Of a stretch of DNA of 64,000 bases, positions 56,201-64,000 are shown piece by piece. The stretch is from Yamagishiella unicocca. Lineage: Eukaryota; Chlorophyta; Chlorophyceae; Chlamydomonadales; Volvocaceae. Location: the NCBI GenBank assembly GCA_003116995.1, contig BDSL01000100.1:62001-126000 (forward strand), read 5' to 3'. Below the pieces are notes generated by a model. That model did no database searches. It was not told the DNA's origin and saw only the letters and a program-made list of their open reading frames with translations. A program made the translations under genes and the position numbers. Within the stretch, counting starts at the first letter, position 1, and every line of letters begins with the position of its first letter.

Positions 56201-57071
56201 GTTTCGGTTTGGGGGTGAGGCCAGGGCCAGGGCAGGAAGGGCCACCTGGCCAGCGAAAAGTAAGCAAGGTCGGATTCGGGGAACCTTCATTGCTTGGGCT
56301 GCCAGTAACGGGAATTTTGGGTACCTTCAGTAGGATGCTGCCTGTTGCTTGTTCACGTGCCCACTGAGCGTTTCCGGCCAAGATTGCTCGCAACGTGCAC
56401 GCCTGCCGTTGAGAATCGATCGGATGGGCAAGGTATCTGCTGCACTGCTCAGCCAGTACTTCAGCCAGCCAGCCAAATCTTCAGCGTCAGCCACCCGTCA
56501 GCCACCCGCGCAGCCTTCAGCAGCCAGCTTTCTTGCAGCAGTTATTCAGCCTTCGGTGCAGCGGATGCCTTGCCTCACCCTTCGTCCCGGCGTTCCCCAT
56601 ACGTACACGTCACCGTTGTGCACCGTGCACCAATTACTGTTACATGCCCCCACTCCCTCCCCCTCCGTGTCCATTTTGCCACCCTGCCTACATCGCCCGA
56701 GCTCTCCTGCACTTCGTTCGTCGCTCGAGACCTACGTGCAACTCCGCCCCGGCCGGAGCTCCCTGCCTGCTGCGAGGATCTGCGCCTGCAAGGGCCGGAG
56801 AGGAGTTCCATCATGCTCGGAAGTGTAACCGCCGCCTACCCGCTGCCCACCTGCTGGTGACCATCCAAGGTGAGATATGTAGTTGCGGGTCCTGGGGGGA
56901 AATGAGGGAGGTGCACGATGTTGTCAGTAAATAAAGGGTGATCACTTCTTCGAAGCACGCGGGGTGGAATACGATGCTGGCGCGTAATAAGCATTCATCG
57001 CAAATCAACTAATGCAGTCCTCATCAATGGTGTCCTACGCTCCAGGGGAGTTCCGCCAACACCGGTTCGAC

Positions 57072-57635
57072 GGTGGCAAGCAGCTGCCGCCGTCGTAAGC
57101 TTCTTTGGCCGTCGCGGAGTCCTTTCAAGGTAATGTGCTTGCTCAGTGCGGGAGGGGTGGGCTTCGGAGGTTATGTACGGCACGTGCTGGGCTGGGTTTG
57201 GGGTCACGTACGGCATGCTTCGGGCTTGGGTGCTCGCGGGCAGGTTCGTACCGTCGTCTTCGACCGGGGCGTGTGGATGAGGGCGGGGTGATTGCGTCCA
57301 GAGCACGAGGACTCTGGCGCCCCCCGCCCTCCGGGGTGATTGCGCTAGCGCGCCAGGACGCAGCGCCCCCCGTATTCCCGCCTTCGTGTCCATGCCCGCA
57401 GGACTGGAGCTAGCCCCCTGCGGGCGGTAGACTGCTTGCTCAGGGATGGGTTGGCTTCGGGCGTTATGTACGGCACGTGCTGGGCTGGTTTGGGGGTCAC
57501 GTACGGCATGCTTCGGGCTTGGGTTGGGTAAGAGCCGTTGCTACCGCGCGCTGCGGCCGGCAGCGACATTGTTATTAAGCAGGCACGACGTACGGTAACC
57601 GGCCCTTTGATTGCAGCTGTGGCGGCCCATCCCGG
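57072..57635 (+). repeat. Internal deletion in array copy 5
   Basis: Copy 5 is 503 bp shorter than the others. It lacks the bases between CGTCGTAAGCTT and CTTTGGCCGTCGC and retains only one of the two internal TGCTCGCGGGCAGG blocks. Loss by recombination between the two internal blocks would remove most of this length. Confidence 0.8.
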
Positions 57636-58417
57636 AGACATCTTGGCAGGTGGGTTCCTCCCGGGCTGTACATGTTTGTTGTCGTAATCGTCTCCCTGCG
57701 TGGGTCGCGAACGAACATCCGGGATATCGCTTTCAGTGCTGATGCGTACCCTGTGTGATACAAATAAATAAACTTATTACAAAATGTTAACCAAACCAAA
57801 AACTGCTCCCCGCGGATTATTACAGGCGGTGGAGCGTCTTTCATATGCTGGTGATGCTGCTGTAAGCGCCGTTGCTGCCGCTGCGGCCGGCGGCAACTCG
57901 AGCTCGACCGCAGCGAGCGACATTATTGAGCAGGCACAACGTCAGGCAAGGTACGCACAGTTGTGTCCGGGCGCACGGGGGTGGCCCGTTGGGTTTCGGT
58001 TTGGGGGTGAGGCCAGGGCCAGGGCAGGAAGGGCCACCTGGCCAGCGAAAAGTAAGCAAGGTCAGATTCGGGGAACCTTCATTGCTTGGGCTGCCAGTAA
58101 CGGGACTTTTGGGTACCTTCAGTAGGATGCTGCCTGTTGCTTGTTCACGTGCCCACTGAGCGTTTCCGGCCAACAACGTGCACGCCTGCCGTGGAGAATC
58201 GATCGGGAGGGGCAAGGTATCTGCTGCACTGCTCAGCCAGTACTTCAGCCAGCCAGCCAAATCTTCAGCGTCAGCCACCCGTCAGCCACCCGCGCAGCCT
58301 TCAGCAGCCAGCTTTCTTGCAGCAGTTATTCAGCCTTCGGTGCAGCGGATGCCTTGCCCCACCCTTCGTCCCGGCGTTTCCTTTGTGCCCCATACGTACA
58401 CGTCACCGATGTAGGCG

Positions 58418-58540
58418 ATGTCACGGATGTAGGCAGGGTGGCAAAATGGATACGGAGTGGGAGGGAGTCGGGGCAACTACTGTTACATGCCCCCACTCCC
58501 TCCCCCTCCGTGTCCATTTTGCCACCCTGCCTACATCGCC
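58418..58540. repeat. Near-perfect inverted repeat unique to array copy 6
   Basis: GATGTAGGCAGGGTGGCAAA then ATGGATACGGAG (from about 58427) is the reverse complement, with few mismatches, of the following CTCCGTGTCCATTTTGCCAC then CCTGCCTACATCG (ending about 58541). Arms are about 48 bp and the spacer is about 16 bp. Copies 1-5 have only the right arm, preceded by different sequence (GTTGTGCACCGTGCACC). Confidence 0.8.
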
Positions 58541-59117
58541 CGAGCTCTCCTGCACTTCGTTCGTCGCTCGAGACCTACGTGCAACTCCGCCCCGGCCGGA
58601 GCTCCCTGCCTGCCAGAGAGGAGTTCCATCACACTGGGAAGTGTAACCGCCGCCTACCCGCTGCCCGCCTGCGGGTGACCATCTAAGGTGAGATATGTAG
58701 GTGCGGGTCCTGGGGGGAAATGAGGGAGGCGCACGATGTTGTCAGCGTAAAGAAAGGGGGGTCACTTGTCCAAAGCACGCGGGGTGGAATACGATGCTGG
58801 CGCGTAATAAGCATTCATCAAAAATCAACTAACGCAGTCCTCATAAATGGTGTCCCAACCAGGGAGGTTTCGAGGAAGGGGGTGTGTGTCTCGGACAGTA
58901 TGCGCGGGCTGTGGCGCCTGCCATGTGTTGGGAAGGGGGGCCATGCGACGGGCTGGGGAGGCTGATGCCATGCGTGGGTCGTATAATCTGCCATGTGTTG
59001 CGAGGGGTAGGGATGCCAGGGTTTGGTAACATGGCAGTGCGGCATGCGTCGGGCTCGGGTTTGAGTTGAAGGCATCGTGCAGCAGGCAGTGATGACGGTG
59101 TCGGCGCCGAGCCAACT

Positions 59118-59345
59118 CTTGGGAGGATCAGGAGGCATCGGCCTTGAGCCGCCTTGGGCACCAATTCGAGGATCAGGAGGCGACGGCCTTGAGCCGGCGT
59201 CAGTTCCTAACGGGAGAATCAGGTGCATCTGGCCTTAAGCCCGCGTCAGATAGTAATGGGAGGGCAAGGAGGTGTCGGCACTAAGCCGGCGTCCCATTGG
59301 CAATGGGAGGATCAGGTGGCACCAATAGAACGATCAGGAGGCGGA
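59118..59345 (+). repeat. Diverged minisatellite of about 50-60 bp
   Basis: Units containing GGGAGGATCAGGAGGC, CGGCCTTGAGCCGGCGTC and a variable linker repeat about four to five times. The stretch 58860-59117 before it shares short words with the array (CTGCCATGTGTTG, GCGGCATGCGTCGGGCTCGGG). Confidence 0.65.
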
Positions 59346-61240
59346 AAAATCCCGGTACTAAGCTGTAAACTCCTATTTAAACAAATGAATGTAAAAACTT
59401 GCACCCGAGTTCTAACCTCTCGAGCAAGTGCACACGACCTAGACCACCTCTTACATCTCCTCCCCCGCCCCCCCAAGCCACACGAATCTCTCGTCACAGC
59501 AACCACCTCCCATAGCGACGTAGGAGATGCCGCCGCTGCCGTGCAGTCTCTTCGCCACGAGCACTGTCCGCACTGGCAACGGTGACGCGGCCTGGACCCG
59601 ATCCGTCCTCGATCGCTGTTCTGAGCACGGATAAGAGGCACATCGCCTGCGTTCAAAATTTCTTTGGCCGCTGCCGCGCACCATGTCCCCAGCTGCTCTC
59701 GTTTGCACGGGGCCGACCCCCGGCAACCGACCACAGTTGGAGTCCCATTCCCGCCTCGGCTTCTGCCGTGCAGCCGCTCATATCCCTGCAAGGTCAGCCC
59801 GCGAGTTGTGCAAAAAACGGCAGCGACGCAATGCATGGCCGAGATCAACGATTTGCCGGCACGGACACCATTGTTCCAAAGAAGATTTCGAATGATGACC
59901 GCTGTCTGGGGCAAAGCCGAATCACACTCCGGTCGATGGCAGCCAGCAGAATCCCCGCTACGAAACATCATATCGTCCCCACACCACAGCCGCGTGCAGA
60001 CATGGATTGGAGTGGACGCAACCAGCAACACCACCGTTACAACAACAACCCACTGGTCTGGAACCCACAACAACAACAACCCACTGGTCTGGAACCCACT
60101 GTAACCGTTACAACAACCGTTACCTACCACCTGGCTCGACGGCGGCCAGGAGCGGTTCTGGCCCTCCAACAGCCCGGCTAGACGGGTGAGCAACACGGCA
60201 CGTCTCACTTGAGGCCGGCATGGTACCTCGGTCGATGGTGCCGTACCCCGGGTGGAGGCGTTACCGCACAGCCTAGTCAGCAGAGCGGCTGGCGACAAGC
60301 GGCGTCCTGTGGGCAAGCGCTATGCGATGAACTGCTCGGCCCGGCCACTGGTGGCCAGGGCACCTGGGACGCCTACCCCTGTTACAACTTCTCTCCGCAG
60401 GCCTTCTTGTGCAAGACCTGTGAGAAGGGTTTGGCGGGCGGTCCTTGCTAAGGCTAATTCGCGGGCCCGTAAGGCGGCCCCCACCCCCTGCGACGGCAGA
60501 AATTAACACCTGCGATGCGCCCGATGGTTCTACCTCTTGGTCTGGAACCCACTGTAACCGTTACAACAACCTGCGGTAGCAGTGGAAACCCTCTCAGAGG
60601 ATTCGCCCGGCGGCGCGCTTCAACGTCCTACATCTGGAGGTCGTACATTTGCATGACGTTCACTGCGGCGTCAACCCCACGGCTCGCAAAGGCGTTCCAG
60701 GCGGCTTGCGTTTTATGTGTGGCGGGCCCGCGGCGTCACCAAGGCCTTTATTCCCCAGGCTTGTACGTTTGCCTGTCGTACACCGCGGCGTCAACCCCAC
60801 GGCTTGCGGAATTACATGTCCGAACGGTCAGGCAACACAGACATCAGGCGATGCGCCCGATGGCTCTACCTTTTAAGGTCTGGAGCCCACTGTAACACGT
60901 ACAACAACAGACGGCTGGGGTCCCGACGACGCGGCTGTGCATCCCCACTGATCCCCACAGTAACCAATACAACAGGACGCCCGGTTGACGCCATACATAA
61001 CAAAGTCATTGACGACCTCTTCAATCCTATGCTGCATTCCCGCAACCTGCGGCGCAATACAGGATTCTTGGGTCCCCCGGACAAACGTGGTGCCCGCCGA
61101 AGCTCATAAACACCTTGGGTCCCAAACGCATGCCAGTCTAGTGCCGTGGAAACTAATGTGCACAATGGCCGAAAACAGATTGTAAAAGGACGGGGAAAAA
61201 CAAAAAGGACAGGGAAAAAACTGGTCTTTGGGTCCCTGTA
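59346..61240. other. Mosaic of repeat fragments, no gene supported
   Basis: A long minus-strand open frame (59312-60316, 334 codons) crosses several repeat fragments and has no recognisable domain, so it is not called as a gene. Plus-strand copies of the 65-bp module lie at about 60512-60570 and 60846-60908. A duplicated ACTGGTCTGGAACCCAC tract lies at 60050-60100, and duplicated GGCGTCAACCCCACGGCT text at 60669 and 60790. Confidence 0.4.
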
Positions 61241-61268
61241 ACAGGCACAAGCTTACGTATGATTCGTA

Positions 61269-61340
61269 AGCGTAGTAGTACTTGTTACAATGGGCTCCAG
61301 ACCGAAAGGCTGAACCACCGGGCACATCGCCGGACACTGA
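61269..61340 (-). repeat. 65-bp coding-like module, inverted copy
   Basis: Minus-strand reading: SVSGDVPGGSAFRSGAHC then NKYYY, clearly related to the plus-strand copies at 41995, 60512 and 60846. It sits next to the LINE fragment and could be part of the same element. Confidence 0.6.
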
Positions 61341-61706
61341 ATGAGGCGAAAGAGGCAAAAAACCAGCCGTACCGCGCCAATGGCAAACTATCCAGACACC
61401 AACCATCGGTCCAGAGGACAAATCAGCAGGAGCCAGCACCTCAGGGGGACTTTGCCCTATCTATCGGGAGCCGACCACTGACACATCTAGCAAACAGTGG
61501 AGCGCCCTCACGATGCAACCAGAACAACTGCCCGCCTCTCATCCCAGAAGACACAAGCTCCCGAGCAGGACACGTCCACCCGGGGAGGAAAAAAGCAAGA
61601 AGCAATGGAAAAACCTGCCACCACGCAGCAGGGGCCGATCACGAACCCCACTCATGTCGTCCGGCCCCTTTCACCGGAAACTACCCGCAAGAAGGTTACC
61701 GATGCC

Positions 61707-62404
61707 TCACAGCGGCCCAACCCTTCCGGGGAAGCCCCAACGCTGCGTACGAAGAAGGGCCAAGACTCCACCACCCCACGGCGGATGGCACGATCCTGGA
61801 AAGAAACCCAGAAGGGACAAGAAGAGATCACCAGCCCCCGAGCTCTCCAGGGCCGCAGCGATAAACCGCCGCCCAAGCTCCATGGCAATAACGAGTACGA
61901 AGACTACCACATCCCCGACACAAGGGTGCACGGCCAAGGGGGCCTGCACCAACCAGGCCTGCGCCCGGGTCACCCCTTCACCAATCCGGACCATGTGTTT
62001 CTTAGCCACAAGCGAGACGCTTGACAGGTGCATTCGAGGGGAGACCCCCACCGGATGCTCGCCAGGAGGCGCGCCACACCCACAGGGAGCGGCCGCCACG
62101 TCCCGAATGTGCGAGTTCCCGAGAAGGGGATCCCATCCACGGTCATCAGTCGCCGCCATCCCTCCTTATGGGAAGGCTTCCACTTCACACCAGACCAAAG
62201 CCGCCTGAGCACGTGCTGCAGGGCAGCAAGGGCCGCTGGGGGTACAAGCCCGGTGCCCCCAAGTGCTTCTCGCGCAAAAAATCCGTGTGTTGCCCGCCGA
62301 GCGTCCGCGACCCCGGCCAGCTGCACAAGCAAATGAATTGTTGCTTTCGTGGGCTCCAAGCTCGAGGCAGGCCGTTGCTTGCGTGCGTAGTGCTCCGAAA
62401 CCAT
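61707..62404 (-). mobile_element. LINE fragment: zinc-binding and C-terminal region, frameshifted
   Basis: On the minus strand, one frame reads LWSGVKWKPSHKEGWRRLMT then VDGIPFSGTRTF. A second frame continues with LLGNSHIRDVAAAPCGCGAP, HPVGVSPRMHL, then VTRAQAWLVQAPLAVHPCVG, DVVVFVLVIAM and ELGRR. This order (W-K-P-S-H-K-E-x-W-R-R-L, x-D-G-I-P, C-x-C-G-A-P...H) fits the zf-RVT zinc-binding domain after the reverse transcriptase of plant and algal LINEs. The shift of frame near 62120 shows decay. The reverse transcriptase itself was not found on the upstream side (62405-63000). Confidence 0.5.
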
Positions 62405-62486
62405 GACTCGCGGGGACGCTAGCTAGAGGGGCCTTACATGGAATGGCCAATCGGCACTAAGAGCTTCGGACCGCTGGGTGATGCCG

Positions 62487-62561
62487 GCTGGTGCGCCGTG
62501 TCAATGGGAGGGCTGGTGCGCCGTGTCAATGGGAGGGCTGGTGCGCCGTGTCAATGGGAGG
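62487..62561 (+). repeat. 25-bp tandem repeat x 3, perfect
   Basis: GCTGGTGCGCCGTGTCAATG followed by GGAGG occurs at 62487, 62512 and 62537 without a mismatch, immediately upstream (minus-strand sense) of the LINE fragment. Confidence 0.93.
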
Positions 62562-63573
62562 CAGTGGGCTCAGGACCAAGAGGGAGAGCCATCGGGCAGA
62601 TCCGTCGAGATCCGTGACCATACATTGAAGGAGGGAAAGGAAGAGAACTGACCAGACGGAAACCAGGCAAGCCCAGGCAAGCCATCAAAGCTCCCACCAA
62701 GATCCAGCATGCCTTCTTTCAAGCGGGCTTAAGGGTCCGAATAGAACGCCAGCACCGATCCCTACCGATCCCGCCGAGAATGTACAACAACCTGCGGAGG
62801 CCTGCGGCGGGCGCACGCCGTAGCTGCGTACGCGAGTGCAGCAAGCATAGCTGCGCACGCGAGTGCATCATGCATCGTCGTGTACAGCTTCCTGGACATC
62901 TGAATTTGTCGCGGATATAAACTGCTACAACGGCGGCAACAAGTTACGGCGCGTATGTCCTCTGCGTAACAGTTGACTTGGGTTAGGAATGGTCGTTATG
63001 GACACTAGTTATGAAGGGATGGCAGGCGCATAGATCGAGGGTCGGGCATGGCCAGGAACCACCCGTAAGGCCACGTCGGGCCACGGGTCGCGGGTCGCGC
63101 CCGCGGCGCTGAAGGGCGCGAATACATCACCGCTTGTATGGTATGGAATTTAGTTATTATGTGCTAAAGAGGTGATCATAAATAGGGTATTATGTGTCGC
63201 TGCACCCGGGAAGGAGGTGTTCGCTCCGCCTTCAGAAGTTGCTCGTCCTATTACCGAAACATGCAAGCCCGTGAAACATTCATTTCGTTTCTAATCCTTT
63301 GATCTTTTAATGACGTTTACAAACGAAGGTGCCAGGAACATTTGCCAGGCGCTTCAAGGTCGGCAATCACCTGCTCCACTACGTTGTGGGCGATATAACC
63401 GGTCACCTGCCGCAGCACTGAGAACGATGATGGAACATTTGAGGTGTGTGCCTGCACACAGGTTCCTTTCGAAGGCATGAAACGCTCAGCGCATGTGCAA
63501 GACTGGCATACATGGACTTCGTTAACTTTGCTGCAGGAAACATGCGTGACTTGATACGAGGACCTCATTTGCA
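62562..63573. other. No gene seen; 5' flank of the next gene
   Basis: GC drops after 62.9 kb. A short duplication, TAGCTGC(G)-ACGCGAGTGCA, occurs at about 62821 and 62848. I found no convincing core promoter for the gene starting at 63574. Confidence 0.35.
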
Positions 63574-63830
63574 ATGGCGTCAACGTGGCTGGGACTTCTA
63601 TTTGCTGCGTTGCTCGCGGCAACTAACGCTGCAGTGTCATGGCCTGAACCGAGCTCGCACCCAGCTTACCCGTGGACGCCAAATTATAATATTGGTGAGG
63701 CCGCAACACTTAACCTGTTTCGAAGCTGGTGCAGCTAATTTTCTCATTTATTCCATGGCGTCGTCAATCTTAGACTCCCCCTGCCTGACCTGCCTTGGTA
63801 GCAGCACGGTAAATTGCAATAAGCCTTGAA
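63574..63830 (+). CDS. Secreted protein, first exon(s) (gene may continue past the window)
   Basis: ATG at 63574 opens a short exon reading MASTWLGLLFAALLAATNAA then VSWPEPSSHPAYPWTPNYNI, ending in phase 1 at ATTG|GTGAGG (63694). The first 20 residues are a textbook signal peptide with an A-x-A-like cleavage site. A second exon may start after GGTGCAG at about 63734, in matching phase: ANFLIYSMASSILDSPCLTC then LGSSTVNCNKP, stop near 63830. A GTAAAT donor inside it would instead lead to further exons outside the window. Secretion is well supported by the N-terminus; nothing else can be said about function. Confidence 0.5.
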
Positions 63831-64000
63831 GCCTTATCTGAATGGAAGGGAGAAGTAGCATGCCGGGTGCTGTTGTCGGCGTGGGGTGTTGTTACCTGCT
63901 GTCCTACCTTGGCTACTTGACTGCTGCTGCACACCTAGGGTGTTGGATCCATAGTATTGCGGGCAGGTTGCCACTTGTTACATCACAGATCTAGGAGGGA

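Larger units (their letters stand above)
46664..58858 (+). repeat. Head-to-tail array of a 2,295-bp unit, about 5.5 copies
   Basis: Copies begin at about 46664, 48959, 51254, 53549, 55844 and 57636. The first four are exactly 2,295 bp apart; the fifth is 1,792 bp; the sixth ends at about 58858. Only scattered substitutions separate copies 1-5, for example CGTAAGGC in copy 1 versus CGTCAGGC elsewhere, and TTGCCGCAGG versus TGCCCGCAGG. Copy 1 also has extra bases at its left edge (CCCGAGCGAGCTG versus CCCGGGCTG). Each full unit holds an A/T-rich leader (ACAAATAAATAAACTTATTA) before an ATG, Ala- and Ser-rich open text, CAGCCAGCC-type short repeats, and an internal block present twice (starting TGCTCGCGGGCAGG). 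No transposase, RT or rRNA-like sequence is seen. Confidence 0.97.

Noticed and set aside
59312..60316. 334-codon minus-strand open frame
   Set aside because: It crosses several repeat fragments (ACTGGTCTGGAACCC tracts) and the Cys/Arg-rich text shows no domain; likely a chance frame in GC-rich debris.

Overview
The window is nuclear DNA of a GC-rich green alga, most likely a volvocine member of the Chlamydomonadales. The evidence is: genes split into many short exons with GT-AG junctions; introns full of GC-rich minisatellites; TGTAA, the poly(A) signal of this group, downstream of several stop codons; a gene for a chloroplast Hsp100 (ClpC) with a transit peptide; a cilium-type EF-hand protein; and fragments of LINE-like and tyrosine-recombinase elements. 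I see no bacterial operon, CRISPR array, rRNA or tRNA. Species cannot be named from the sequence alone.

Layout. 1-2.7 kb: the last two exons of an unrecognised plus-strand gene and its 3' UTR. 2.7-5 kb: minus-strand EF-hand protein gene, with a 42-bp inverted copy of part of one exon beside it. 5.8-6.9 kb: a frameshifted tyrosine recombinase of DIRS/Crypton type. 7.7-13.6 kb: an eight-exon plus-strand gene for a secreted, cysteine-rich protein with an NTF2/SnoaL-like core; its third intron holds the 3' end of a dead LINE. 15.4-17.9 kb: a five-exon minus-strand patatin-like lipase. 18.9-20.0 kb: a poorly resolved minus-strand gene ending in a coiled coil. 20.9-25.1 kb: an eight-exon plus-strand gene joining a beta domain that resembles VHL to a metalloprotease-like HEMGH domain. 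25.1-29.9 kb: low-complexity and intergenic DNA, including an 18-bp array of CRE-like palindromes. 30.0-39.9 kb: the complete 17-exon CLPC gene on the minus strand.

From 40 kb on, convincing single-copy genes disappear and duplications dominate. 42-46 kb holds minisatellites, a 162-bp dimer and a diverged repeat of about 0.4 kb. 46.66-58.86 kb is the most striking object in the window: a head-to-tail array of about 5.5 copies of a 2,295-bp unit, nearly identical copy to copy, with a shortened fifth copy and a truncated, diverged sixth copy. 59-62.5 kb is a mosaic of mobile-element debris, including a LINE zinc-binding/C-terminal fragment on the minus strand and a 65-bp module repeated on both strands. 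At 63.57 kb a new plus-strand gene begins with a clear signal peptide.

The single-copy genes do not form a pathway; neighbours are unrelated, as is normal for a nuclear genome. Exon models for the five main genes were built by hand. In four of them (secreted protein, patatin, VHL/metalloprotease, CLPC) every listed junction keeps the reading frame. One junction in the EF-hand gene does not.
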